A DNA stretch of 64,000 bases from Caballeronia turbans (GCA_001544655.2 FCOD02000010.1:62001-126000), one strand, 5' to 3'; shown: positions 14,762 through 23,410, counted from the first letter of the stretch. Program-made: numbers and translations. Notes: generated from the sequence alone by a model not told the origin.

Positions 14762-14788
14762 AAGAACAAAGACTTCAGGAGACACCGC

Positions 14789-16153
14789 ATGAAATCCGCC
14801 GCCGCACCGACGCCCGTGCGCAAGACACGCTTCACCGAAGCGACCATCCGGCTCTTCGAGCGCGTCATCCCCGATCCTTTCGTGCTCGCGATACTGATCA
14901 CCGCGATCGTCGCGGTGCTGTCGCTGATCTTCGCGCCACATGCTTCCGTGCCCAAAATGATCGGCGGCTGGTACAAGGGCTTCTTCGACATTTTCACGTT
15001 CGCGTTCCAGATCACGCTCGTGCTCGTCACGGGCCATGCGTTCGCGCACGCGCCGCCCGTGCAGCGCGTGTTCAAGGCGCTCGTGTCGATCGCGCGCACG
15101 CCCGCGCAGGCGGGCGCGCTTACCTTCGTGCTCGTCGCGGTGACATCGTTCTTCAACTGGGGCATGGGCCTCGTCGTCGCCGCCTTGCTGGCGCGCGAAG
15201 TGGCCAAGCGCATGCGCGTCGACTTCGCGTGGATCGTCGCGGCGGGCTTCTCCGGCTGGGTCGTGTGGGCGAGCGGCATTTCGAGTTCCATCGCGCTCGC
15301 GCAATCGACGCCGGGCAGTTCGATGAATGTCGTGCAAAAGCTGACGGGCGCCGTGCTGCCCTTCGGCGAGACGGTGTTCACGCGCTTCAATCTCGTGCCG
15401 ACGCTCGTGATGCTCTTCGCCATGCCTTTCGTGCTCGCCTGGCTCAAGCCGCGCGATGAAGACGCCGTCGTGCTCGACACCGCCCGGCATCCCGACGAGC
15501 CGATCCGCAAGCGTCCCGACGGCAAGCTGAGCTTCGCGCGCTGGATCGAGCATTCGTGGATCGGCAGCGCGTTCATCGGCGCTGCGGGCATTGCGTTGAT
15601 CGTCCTCACGCAGTTCCAGCACATCGCGTTTTCCGGCGTGAATGCAGTGATCTTCGTGATGTTCATCGCCGGTGTGATCCTTCACGGCTATCCGCTCGCC
15701 TATGCGGACGCGATCAGGAACGCGGCGAAGCAGACCGGCTCGATGATGCTTCAGTACCCGCTCTACGGCGGCATCATGGGCATGATGGATGCGACCGGCC
15801 TGCCCGACGTGATCTCGCACTTCTTCATCGCCATTTCCAACGCGCACACGCTGCCGTTCTGGAGCTACGTGTGCTCGCTCATCGTCACTTTCTTCATTCC
15901 GAGCGGCGGCGGACACTGGGCCGTGCAAGGTCCGTTCGTCGTGCCTGCCGCGGTCGCGCTGCACGCCTCGGTGCCCGCGACGACGATGGCCGTCGCGATG
16001 GGCGAGCAGGTCTCGAACATGATGCAGCCGTTCTGGGCCGCGCCCGTCGTCGCGATGGCGGGCGTCGGCGTGCAGCGTGTACTCGGCTTCACGGTGATGA
16101 CGTTCGCCGTCGGCCTGATCGTCTACGGCGCGGCCTTGCTGATCTTCGTCTGA
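14789..16153 (+). CDS. AtoE-family short-chain organic acid transporter
   Basis: A 454-residue polytopic membrane protein of the TIGR00366/AtoE family, known for short-chain fatty acid uptake. Family signs are the N-terminal FERVIPDPFVLAILIT, WGMGLVVAALLAREVA, and IPSGGGHWAVQGPF. It is the last gene of the CitE-like operon, 27 bases after the amidohydrolase, and presumably imports that operon's substrate. The branched or short acid carried is not determined by sequence. It ends 72 bases from the convergent lyase gene. Confidence 0.87.
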   Translation: MKSAAAPTPVRKTRFTEATIRLFERVIPDPFVLAILITAIVAVLSLIFAPHASVPKMIGGWYKGFFDIFTFAFQITLVLVTGHAFAHAPPVQRVFKALVSIARTPAQAGALTFVLVAVTSFFNWGMGLVVAALLAREVAKRMRVDFAWIVAAGFSGWVVWASGISSSIALAQSTPGSSMNVVQKLTGAVLPFGETVFTRFNLVPTLVMLFAMPFVLAWLKPRDEDAVVLDTARHPDEPIRKRPDGKLSFARWIEHSWIGSAFIGAAGIALIVLTQFQHIAFSGVNAVIFVMFIAGVILHGYPLAYADAIRNAAKQTGSMMLQYPLYGGIMGMMDATGLPDVISHFFIAISNAHTLPFWSYVCSLIVTFFIPSGGGHWAVQGPFVVPAAVALHASVPATTMAVAMGEQVSNMMQPFWAAPVVAMAGVGVQRVLGFTVMTFAVGLIVYGAALLIFV

Positions 16154-16225
16154 AGCGCGATGAACGGTGCGCATCGGCGGCGCGTGGCTGCGCTGACTCG
16201 CGCTGACGCCGGCGCAACGCTTCGA

Positions 16226-17077
16226 CTACGCGTAGCGCCGCGCTTCGTCCATCAGTTCCGGCGTGCCGATGATCGCGTTGATCTCGTCGAAGTCGGCCAT
16301 GCGCTCTTTCCACGGCGCACTCGTGCGATGCTCGCGCAGGCTGCCGTAGAAGCCTTGCAGCGCATGCGCGACCGCGCGCGCCGCGCCGCCCGGAAAGATC
16401 ACGATGCGAAAGCCGCGTGCCGCCAGCGCATCGGCGCTCTGCACCGGCGTCTTGCCCCCTTCGACCATATTGGCGAGCAGCGGCACGCGTGAGGCGAAGC
16501 GCGCACAAGCCGCATCCATCTGCTCGGCCGAGCGCAGCGCTTCGATGAATAGCGCATCGACGCCCGTTTCCAGATAACGTTCGGCGCGTTCGAGCGCGGT
16601 ATCGAGACCCTCCACCGCGAGCGCGTCCGTGCGAGCCAGAATGAGCGTGTCGCTGCGTTCACGCGCATCGAGCGCGGCGCGCAGTTTGCCGCACATCTCC
16701 GCGACGGGAATCACGCTCTTGCCGTCCAGATGACCGCAGCGCTTCGGGAAGGTCTGATCTTCAAGCTGAATCATCGCGGCGCCCGCGCGTTCGAAGCCAC
16801 GAACCGTGCGCTTGACGTTCAGCGCATTCCCAAAGCCCGTGTCGGCATCCACGATGACCGGCAGCGACACCCGCTCGGTGATGCGCGCGAGCGTATCCGC
16901 GACTTCGGTGAAGGTCGTAAGACCCACGTCGGAGCGTCCCAGCTTCGTATAGGCGATCGACGCGCCCGACAGATACAGCGCATCGAAACCGGCCTGCTCG
17001 GCGATCAGCGCGGAAAGCGCGTCGTAGACGCCGGGCGCGAGGACGGTTCCGTGCGCGAGTTGTTCAGCGAGAGTCAT
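16226..17077 (-). CDS. Isocitrate lyase/PEP mutase-family C-C lyase (methylisocitrate or dimethylmalate lyase-like)
   Basis: A 283-residue member of the ICL/PEPM superfamily. It has the substrate-binding SGASIAY, the Mg-binding DADTGFGN, and the catalytic loop PKRCGHLDGK, whose K-R-C-G-H marks true lyases rather than PEP mutases. Relatives cleave 2-methylisocitrate, 2,3-dimethylmalate or oxaloacetate. It is the last gene of an operon whose preceding two genes encode an aconitase-family hydratase, so a hydrated diacid is the likely substrate, split to pyruvate or glyoxylate plus a carboxylate. The same hydratase-then-lyase order of chemistry is known for dimethylmaleate in nicotinate fermentation. 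No prpC or other methylcitrate gene is near, which argues against PrpB. Confidence 0.82.
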   Translation of the reverse strand: MTLAEQLAHGTVLAPGVYDALSALIAEQAGFDALYLSGASIAYTKLGRSDVGLTTFTEVADTLARITERVSLPVIVDADTGFGNALNVKRTVRGFERAGAAMIQLEDQTFPKRCGHLDGKSVIPVAEMCGKLRAALDARERSDTLILARTDALAVEGLDTALERAERYLETGVDALFIEALRSAEQMDAACARFASRVPLLANMVEGGKTPVQSADALAARGFRIVIFPGGAARAVAHALQGFYGSLREHRTSAPWKERMADFDEINAIIGTPELMDEARRYA

Positions 17078-17081
17078 GCGT

Positions 17082-17585
17082 TCATCGCTCCTTGACGCTG
17101 TAGCGCTGCTTCAGCAAATTGAAAAGCCCGCCTGCCTCGGCCATGTCGAGCAGGAACGAAGGCAAAGGCTCGCAGACGAGCGTTGCGCCGCCGGCGCGCG
17201 TAATGCGCCCGTGCAGCGGATCGATGGCTATGCGCTCACCCTCTTCCATCGCTTCAGCCTCTGCGCACGTGAGCAGCACGAGTCCCACGTTGAACGCGTT
17301 GCGAAAGAACAAGCCGCTGAACGCGGGCGCGATCACCGCGCGCACGCCGAGCCGCACGAGCGCGGCCGGCGCCTGCTCGCGCGACGAACCGATGCCGAAG
17401 TTCGGCCCCGCCACGATGACGTCGCCGGGTAGCACGTTCGCCGCGAACTCCGGGCGCTGCCGTTGCAGGCAATGCCGCGCGATCTCGTCGATGCCGAATT
17501 TCATGTACGCGCCGGGCGCGAGCGCATCGGTATCGATGTCCGCGCCGACGCGCCAAACGCGATGCGTCTCGATGCCTTCGCTCAT
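17082..17585 (-). CDS. Aconitase-family hydratase, small (swivel) subunit
   Basis: A 167-residue LeuD-like swivel domain with GADIDTDALAPG at the start and the substrate-binding loop NFGIGSSREQAP. Biosynthetic bacterial LeuD proteins are nearer 200 residues; this short form matches the archaeal isopropylmalate isomerase, dimethylmaleate hydratase and citraconate hydratase type. Its start overlaps the stop of the large subunit by four bases (ATGA), so the two are made together and should form a heterodimer. The Arg of SSRE contacts the gamma-carboxylate in this family. Five bases separate it from the lyase gene. Confidence 0.87.
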   Translation of the reverse strand: MSEGIETHRVWRVGADIDTDALAPGAYMKFGIDEIARHCLQRQRPEFAANVLPGDVIVAGPNFGIGSSREQAPAALVRLGVRAVIAPAFSGLFFRNAFNVGLVLLTCAEAEAMEEGERIAIDPLHGRITRAGGATLVCEPLPSFLLDMAEAGGLFNLLKQRYSVKER

Positions 17586-18850
17586 GCCATCACCTCGCGC
17601 GGGTCCGTGATGCGCCCGCGCAATGCGGACGCCGCGACCGTGAAGGGCGAGCCGAGATAGACCTGCGCCGTTTCAGCGCCCATGCGGCCTTTGAAGTTGC
17701 GCGCGGTGCTGGAAATCACGGTGCTGCCTTCGGGAATCTGTCCGCCGTAGCCGGAACATGCGCCGCACGATGTGCCGAGCACCTGCGCGCCGGCGTCTTC
17801 GAGAATCGACATCACGCCTTCGCGGCGCGCGGCTTCGCGATCGTGCACGCTCGCGGGCGCGACCATTAGTTGCACGCCTCGCGCGACGCGCCGATGCTCC
17901 AGCACGCTGGCCGCCGCGCGCAGATCGTCGAGCTTCGCGCCCGTGCATGCGCCGATGTAGGCAACCTGCACGGCTACGTCGCCGAAAGCGTCAACGTCAC
18001 GCGTATTCGCGGGACTGTGCGGCGCGGCCACCTGCGGCGCGAGCGCGCCGGCATCGAAGTCGTGAGTTTCGGCTTGTGCATCGGGATCGCTTTGCCAGTG
18101 CGCGATGTCCGTCTCGTCGGTCACGCCCGCTGCGCGCAGATAGTCGAGCGTCACCGCATCCGGCGCGATCAGGCCCGTCTGCGCGCCCATCTCCGCGCTC
18201 ATGTTCGAGAGCGTCATGCGCTCCTGCATCGACAATGCGGTAACGGCTGCGCCGCAGAACTCGACCGCCTGATAGCGCCCGCCGTTCATGCCGAAGCGGC
18301 CGATCATGTGCAGCATCATGTCCTTCGCCGTGACGCCGCGCGCAAGTCTTCCGCGCCAGTGCATGCGCAGCGTCTCGGGCACGCTCGCCCAGATCTGCCC
18401 CGATACCGCGACGCCCAGCATCTCCGTGCTGCCGATGCCGAACATGTATGCGCCGAACGCGCCGCCCGTCGGCGAGTGCGAATCGCCGCCGACGCAGAAC
18501 ATGCCAGGTCGCACGTGCCCATGCTCCGGCAGCACGACATGACAGATGCCGACGCTGTCGTACACGTTGGGCAGGCGCTGCTCCGTGGCCCACTCGCGCG
18601 CGATGCGCACGATGCGGCGCGATTCGTCGTCTGCTTCGGGCACGTAGTGATCGATCACGAGCACGATCTTCGACGTGTCCCAGAGCGGCCCGCCGAGCGC
18701 CTCGAGCATCGGCTTCAGACGGCGCGGACCGCTCGAATCGTGGAACATCGCAAGATCGACATCGCAGGTGACGATCTCGCCCACCGCGACTTCGGCGCGC
18801 CCGCACGCCTTCGCGATGAGCTTTTGCGCGAGCGTCTGAGGCGCGGCCAT
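17582..18850 (-). CDS. Aconitase-family hydratase, large Fe-S subunit
   Basis: A 422-residue protein with the aconitase/LeuC signature VGGDSHSPTGGAFGAYMFGI. The [4Fe-4S] ligands are in YIGACTGAK and GTSCGACSGYGG. The length fits the compact DmdA/LeuC2 class, not the roughly 470-residue biosynthetic LeuC. The enzyme should add or remove water on a diacid such as citraconate, dimethylmaleate or a methylaconitate. The start at 18850 was chosen because the frame upstream is Arg/Ala-rich and overlaps the dioxygenase gene, whose stop is only 8 bases away. With the small subunit and the lyase it forms a hydrate-then-cleave module. Confidence 0.87.
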   Translation of the reverse strand: MAAPQTLAQKLIAKACGRAEVAVGEIVTCDVDLAMFHDSSGPRRLKPMLEALGGPLWDTSKIVLVIDHYVPEADDESRRIVRIAREWATEQRLPNVYDSVGICHVVLPEHGHVRPGMFCVGGDSHSPTGGAFGAYMFGIGSTEMLGVAVSGQIWASVPETLRMHWRGRLARGVTAKDMMLHMIGRFGMNGGRYQAVEFCGAAVTALSMQERMTLSNMSAEMGAQTGLIAPDAVTLDYLRAAGVTDETDIAHWQSDPDAQAETHDFDAGALAPQVAAPHSPANTRDVDAFGDVAVQVAYIGACTGAKLDDLRAAASVLEHRRVARGVQLMVAPASVHDREAARREGVMSILEDAGAQVLGTSCGACSGYGGQIPEGSTVISSTARNFKGRMGAETAQVYLGSPFTVAASALRGRITDPREVMA

Positions 18851-18858
18851 GGTCGCGC

Positions 18859-19944
18859 TCAATCGACCATCTGCGCGACCTGCCCTGCTTCGAGCAGCAG
18901 GCGATCGTGCGTGGAAGGCAGCTCCGCGAACGGGCGGCGATATTGCGCCCACATGCGCAGGTCCTCGGGCTTGTGGAACACTTGAGCGTCGGGCATCGCG
19001 GGCCACTCGGACACCGTGAGCCACAGGCGCAGCAGATGACGCCGCTCGTGGAGCGCCTGTGCATCGACATAATCGGTGCGGCCGTGCACGAGCACGCGAT
19101 TGTTCAGGAACTGGATGTCGCCGTCGCGAAAGCCCATGTCGAGATAGAACTCCGGCGACGCCGCGATCTTGCGCACCATGTAGAGCGCCTCGGACTCCAC
19201 CTCGCTGAACGGAACCTGGCCGCTCTTCTCCGCCAGACGCGCATAGCCGGTCGGCAGATAACAGATCACCTCGCCTGCACTGTCCGTGAAGAACGGCACC
19301 TTGTGCTCGCTGAACGTGCGGGTCGCGCGGCGGCCGTCTTCATCGGTGCGCTTGCACCACAGACCTTCGCGCAGCGCTTCGAGCAGATCCGGGCGCGTGC
19401 GCAAGAGTTCGTTGTGCACGGCGAGCGCGCTGGAGATGCGGCTTTCGCCGCCGGAGATCGCCGTGCGCAGACACATGAGCCCGATGATGTCGCACGAATC
19501 CGTGTGCATGAGCTGCCCTCCGCCCTTGCGATAGCCGCGCGATTTCGGCTCGTAGTCGCTCACGTTCACCACGTGGCCGAGCACGTCGCCGAGATACGAC
19601 TGGGTCACAGGCTTACTGACGTACGAACCGAGGCCGAAGTAGATCCGCGTCATGTCGTCGTCGGAGTAACGCTCGCGCGGCAGGCCGCGCAGCATCATGA
19701 AACCCCGCCCGTTGCGCAGGAAACCGGGCAGCTCGCGCATGAAGCGGCCCATCGTGTCGAGCGGGAAGGTCTCCGGGCTGATGTCGGGAAAGTCGATGTC
19801 GCCGAGCGAATGCAGATGCGCGAGCGCGGCGTCGATTTCAGCGATCTCCGCATCCGTGAGGACGTGCAGGCCTTCGCGCGTCCAGTCGAGTTCGGGGCCT
19901 TTCCAGACAGCGGGGGAATCGATCGGTTGTCCTACTCGGTTCAT
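18859..19944 (-). CDS. TauD/TfdA-like Fe(II)/2-oxoglutarate dioxygenase
   Basis: A 361-residue protein with the TauD facial triad: His147 and Asp149 in LMHTDSCD, the distal His287 in RVLVHGRTDY, and the 2-oxoglutarate-binding Arg around 304-306 in RRHLLRLW. Enzymes of this fold hydroxylate a C-H bond next to a leaving group or acid, giving taurine, herbicide or gamma-butyrobetaine oxidation. It sits between the CoA-transferase and the aconitase-family genes, so it probably hydroxylates the pathway acid before the hydratase step. The substrate is not predictable. It begins 24 bases after the upstream gene ends. Confidence 0.82.
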   Translation of the reverse strand: MNRVGQPIDSPAVWKGPELDWTREGLHVLTDAEIAEIDAALAHLHSLGDIDFPDISPETFPLDTMGRFMRELPGFLRNGRGFMMLRGLPRERYSDDDMTRIYFGLGSYVSKPVTQSYLGDVLGHVVNVSDYEPKSRGYRKGGGQLMHTDSCDIIGLMCLRTAISGGESRISSALAVHNELLRTRPDLLEALREGLWCKRTDEDGRRATRTFSEHKVPFFTDSAGEVICYLPTGYARLAEKSGQVPFSEVESEALYMVRKIAASPEFYLDMGFRDGDIQFLNNRVLVHGRTDYVDAQALHERRHLLRLWLTVSEWPAMPDAQVFHKPEDLRMWAQYRRPFAELPSTHDRLLLEAGQVAQMVD

Positions 19945-19968
19945 CTCATGCTCCTCGATGGAAATGGT

Positions 19969-21204
19969 TCAGGCGCGCACGGCGTCGTGACATGCGTCGA
20001 TTACGGCGCCGCAGCCGATGAGTTCGTCGAACGCACACTCGCCGATAAGCGGCGCGAGAATCTCGCGCGAATGCTCGCCCTTTTTCGGCGCGGGACGCGT
20101 GAAGCCGCCCGGCGTCGCCGAAAGACGCGCGACCACGTTATGCACGGCGACGTGACCGAGCTCGTCGTCTTCGATCTCGACCAGCGCTTCGCGTCCGGTG
20201 ACATAGGCATCGGATGCAAGATCGCTCGCGTCGAGCACGGGACCGGCCGTGACTTCCGCGCGCGCGAAGAACGCGAGGTTGTCCGCGAGCGTGCGCGCCC
20301 GGATGAAGGAACCGACCACCTGGTCGACTTCATCCACATGCTGGAGGCGCGCGCTGTTGGTCGCGTAGCGCGAATCGGTGTTCATGTCCTCGCGGCCGAT
20401 CGCGGCGAACAGGCGCTGCGCCATGCTCTGCGTCGACGTCGAAATGCAGAGCCACTTGTGGTCGGCGGTTGCGTAGGTATTGCGCGGACAGGTGGTGCTC
20501 GAGCGGCTGCCGGTACGCGCCTTCACCTCTCCGGTGAGCCGATAGTTCGCGACCTGCGGACCGAGAATCGAAAGCATCGGATCGAACAGCGACAGGTCGA
20601 TCACCTGCCCGTTGCCGCCGTTCACGCGCGCTTCCCACAGCGCGACCATCGCGGCGTGCGCGCCGTAGAGGCCCGCGGTCATGTCGCCGAGAAACATCGG
20701 CGGCAGGACGGGCTCGCGATCGCCGAAGCCGTTCATCGCGGCGAAGCCCGAATAGCCCTCGACCAGCGTGCCGAAGCCCGGACGCTCGCGGTACGGTCCC
20801 GTCTGCCCCCAGCCCGACACTCGCACGATGACGAGCTTCGGATTGGCCGCGTGCAGCGACTGCGGCGAAAGACCCATCTTTTCCAGCGTGCCGGGCCTGA
20901 AGCTTTCGACCAGCACATCGGCATCCCGCGCGAGGCTCGCGATCAGCTTCGCCCCGGCCTCGTGATGGAAGTCGATGCACACGCTGCGCTTGTTGCGCGC
21001 ATACGCCTTCCAGAACACCTCCGCGCCCTGCGTGCGGAAGGCGCGCAGCGTGTCGCCCTTCAAGGGCTCGACCTTGATGACATCCGCGCCGAAATCCGCG
21101 AGCTGCAATGTCAACATGTTGCCCGCGACGAGACGCGACAGGTCCACCACCTTGACGCCGCGTAGCGGCCCGATGTGCGATGCGTCGAAGGCTTTGCGCT
21201 GCAT
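19969..21204 (-). CDS. Class III CoA-transferase with altered active-site motif
   Basis: A 411-residue CaiB/BaiF-fold protein with GVKVVDLSRLVAGNMLTLQL and GADVIKVEPLKGD. The segment normally reading PGYDxxxQ, which holds the catalytic Asp, reads PGFGTLVEG, so the Asp is Gly. This variant is seen in a large subfamily, and activity may use another acid or differ. The start at 21204 has a GGAG 9 bases upstream; the open frame continuing to 21522 runs through the regulatory region and is not used. It is the first gene of the minus-strand operon running to 16226, divergent from the IclR gene. Confidence 0.85.
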   Translation of the reverse strand: MQRKAFDASHIGPLRGVKVVDLSRLVAGNMLTLQLADFGADVIKVEPLKGDTLRAFRTQGAEVFWKAYARNKRSVCIDFHHEAGAKLIASLARDADVLVESFRPGTLEKMGLSPQSLHAANPKLVIVRVSGWGQTGPYRERPGFGTLVEGYSGFAAMNGFGDREPVLPPMFLGDMTAGLYGAHAAMVALWEARVNGGNGQVIDLSLFDPMLSILGPQVANYRLTGEVKARTGSRSSTTCPRNTYATADHKWLCISTSTQSMAQRLFAAIGREDMNTDSRYATNSARLQHVDEVDQVVGSFIRARTLADNLAFFARAEVTAGPVLDASDLASDAYVTGREALVEIEDDELGHVAVHNVVARLSATPGGFTRPAPKKGEHSREILAPLIGECAFDELIGCGAVIDACHDAVRA

Positions 21205-21266
21205 GGTTCGGATCTCCGGATTACGCTCGTGGCGCGCCGAAAATCCCGGCGCGATGTCATTATCTT

Positions 21267-21293
21267 CGAAAACAGACATCATGTCTATTTTCG
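21267..21293. promoter_or_regulatory. IclR operator candidate 1 (27-bp palindrome)
   Basis: Arms CGAAAACAGACAT (21267-21279) and ATGTCTATTTTCG (21281-21293) around a central C pair at 12 of 13 positions. It lies in the gap between the divergent CoA-transferase and IclR genes, 63 bases before the former. A 16-base block TCATGTCTATTTTCGC is repeated exactly at 23460-23475 in front of the MFS gene. The sharing links both promoters to one regulator, most simply the IclR protein encoded between them. Confidence 0.75.
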
Positions 21294-21418
21294 CTTCCGA
21301 CTTGCGGCGATGAGTTTCGCCGCGAAGCCGGCATCCATCGCCCTTGCGGCCCCCCTGCCTTACACGGCAAGATACGCGGCAACACACAGACAACGGCGCA
21401 ACCGACCGGAACACAGCA

Positions 21419-22153
21419 ATGGCAACCGAAGAACCCGGCGTCGCGGCGGTCAACCGCGCGCTCTCGATCCTCAAGGCCTTCGAAGACAGCATCGACGGCA
21501 TGACGCTCACCGATCTCACCAACGCGACAGGCCTCTACCACAGCACCATCTTGCGTCTGTGCGAATCGCTCGAGCACTTCGGCTATCTGAAGCGTCTGGA
21601 AGACGGCCGCTACATGCTCGGGCCAATGCTGTTCCATCTCGGCATGATTTATCAGAGCTCGTTCCGTCTGCGCGATTACGCGTTACCGGTGCTGCGCACG
21701 CTCGTCAAGGAAACCGGTGAAACCGCCGCGGTCTACGTACGAGAGGGCGACGAGCGTCTGTGTCTCTATCGCGTGGAATGGCAGCGCTCGGTGCGCATGC
21801 ATGTGCGCGAAGGCGAACGTCTCACGCTCGAGGCCGGCGCGGCGGGTCACGTTCTGCGCGCGTTTTCCGAGGGCACGGTGAAGGGCAATCTGAAGAAGGT
21901 GCGCGACCACGGCTATTGCGTGTCCCTCGGCGAGCGCGAGCCGGAAAGCGCCGCGATCGCCGTGCCGGTGTTCCGCACGGGGCAGGAGCTCGTCTGCGCG
22001 ATTTCTCTCGGCGTGCCGCGCTACCGCTTCGATCGCAAATCCTTCGACGCTTACCTGCCGAAGGTGATGGAAGCGGGCGCGGCGCTCACGAAGGCGCTGG
22101 GCGGCGATGTGTCGATGTTCCAGCCGCCCTACGCGCATTTCAGCGGGGTATGA
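21419..22153 (+). CDS. IclR-family transcriptional regulator
   Basis: A 244-residue IclR protein: N-terminal winged helix (VNRALSILKAFEDS, then HSTILRLCESLEHFGYLKR) followed by the effector-binding GAF-like domain with YVREGDERLCLYRVE and EPESAAIAVPVF. The start is taken at MATEEPG (21419), where the family alignment begins. It is transcribed divergently from the CoA-transferase/dioxygenase/hydratase/lyase operon and convergently with the MFS gene. The identical palindromic element in front of both targets suggests it controls import and breakdown together. Confidence 0.9.
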   Translation: MATEEPGVAAVNRALSILKAFEDSIDGMTLTDLTNATGLYHSTILRLCESLEHFGYLKRLEDGRYMLGPMLFHLGMIYQSSFRLRDYALPVLRTLVKETGETAAVYVREGDERLCLYRVEWQRSVRMHVREGERLTLEAGAAGHVLRAFSEGTVKGNLKKVRDHGYCVSLGEREPESAAIAVPVFRTGQELVCAISLGVPRYRFDRKSFDAYLPKVMEAGAALTKALGGDVSMFQPPYAHFSGV

Positions 22154-22174
22154 GCGCGTGTTTCTGAGCGCGCG

Positions 22175-23410
22175 TCAGATGTTCTGCTGAATCGCGGGGC
22201 TCGTGCCGTCGGCTTCCGGCTCGCGGCCGTTTATGCGCGATTGCAGCGCCGCGAAGCAGCCCGCGCCGATGACGAGCGCCGAGATCATGAACAGGAAGCC
22301 ATTGTTGTACGAGCCGCTCGCCTTGACGAGATAACCCACGCCGAGCGGCGCGAGCAGCCCGCCTATCTGCCCGCCCGTATTGATGACGCCTGCGAACACG
22401 CCGCGCGCGCCTTGCGGCGCCAGTTGCGCGACCAGGCCCGCATACGGCGAGAGGCAGCCGTACAGCAGAAACGCCGCTGCCGAAAGGCCGATCACGCATG
22501 CGACGATATCATCCGCGCTGTACGCGAGATACAGTGCGAGCCCCGTGCAGACATAGCCCACGGCCACGAGCGTCGGCCGCCTGCGATGCAGCAGTCCGCT
22601 GCCGAGCCAGCCGAATACCACGATGCCGAGGAAGCCGAAAAGATAAGGCACCGACGCCGCGACGCCCAGCGATTTCAAATCGATATGCCGCTGGTTGGCG
22701 AGATACGAAGGGATCCAGCCGAGAAAGCCCCAGTAGCCGACGCTGAAGGTCATATAGCCGAAGAACAGCAGCCAGGTGCTCTTGCGCCCGGCGAACAGAC
22801 GCCATTGCTCGGCGCGGTTCGCCTTGTCGTGCGTCGTGCGTTCCTTCGCTTCGATTGCCTTACCCGGAATGATGAAGAGGATCAGCAGCGCGACGATCAC
22901 ACCCGGAACCGCGAACACGTAGAACACGTTGCGCCAGTCGCCGTTCATCAGCAGGCTTGTGACGACGGGCGCGACGACCGCCGGTCCGATCGCGAGCGCC
23001 GAGAGCCAGACGGCGTGCGCCTTGGCCGCGTCCTTGTGACTGAAGTTGTCCGCGACGGCCTTATAGACGGCCGCGTTGCACGATCCTTCGGCCAGGCCGA
23101 AACAGAAGCGCGCCGCGATCAGCACGGCCATCGACGTCGCGAGTCCCGTCATGCCGGTGAAAATCGAGAACAGGACCGGCGCCACGACCAAGAGCGCCTT
23201 GGTGCCGAACCGGTCCGCGAGGAAGCCGCCGGGCAACTGCATCAGCGCATAGCCGAGCGCGAAAGCGGCGAGCAGGACGCCGAACTGCGCGGCATCGAGA
23301 CGCAACGCTTTCATCATCGTCGGGCCGGCGACGGAAATGCTCACCCGATCCAGATAGTTCACGAACTGCAGCAGCCAGGTCAGCGCCAGCAACCGGTATC
23401 TCAGACTCAT
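22175..23410 (-). CDS. MFS organic-anion permease
   Basis: A 411-residue, 12-segment major facilitator protein. It has the ACS-like opening WLLQFVNYLDRVSISVAGP, the motif LADRFGTK after helix 2, and a central hydrophilic loop with EAKERTTHDK. The family carries sugar acids, dicarboxylates and aromatic acids by proton symport. It ends 21 bases from the convergent IclR gene, and its promoter carries the same operator block as the IclR/CoA-transferase gap. It is therefore the likely importer for the pathway encoded at 16226-21204. Confidence 0.88.
   Translation of the reverse strand: MSLRYRLLALTWLLQFVNYLDRVSISVAGPTMMKALRLDAAQFGVLLAAFALGYALMQLPGGFLADRFGTKALLVVAPVLFSIFTGMTGLATSMAVLIAARFCFGLAEGSCNAAVYKAVADNFSHKDAAKAHAVWLSALAIGPAVVAPVVTSLLMNGDWRNVFYVFAVPGVIVALLILFIIPGKAIEAKERTTHDKANRAEQWRLFAGRKSTWLLFFGYMTFSVGYWGFLGWIPSYLANQRHIDLKSLGVAASVPYLFGFLGIVVFGWLGSGLLHRRRPTLVAVGYVCTGLALYLAYSADDIVACVIGLSAAAFLLYGCLSPYAGLVAQLAPQGARGVFAGVINTGGQIGGLLAPLGVGYLVKASGSYNNGFLFMISALVIGAGCFAALQSRINGREPEADGTSPAIQQNI

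Noticed and set aside
13805-16174. A 789-codon minus-strand open frame over the amidohydrolase and AtoE genes
   Set aside because: It is antisense to genes with clear family motifs. Its product is rich in Arg, His and Asp with no domain, which is usual for shadows in this GC range. The same applies to 18907-21165 (+) and 44049-46034 (-).
16226-17077. PrpB, 2-methylisocitrate lyase of the propionate (methylcitrate) cycle
   Set aside because: The active-site motif fits, but prpC, prpR and acnD-type genes are missing from the neighbourhood and the paired hydratase is of the compact LeuC2/LeuD2 type. Hence a wider lyase call.
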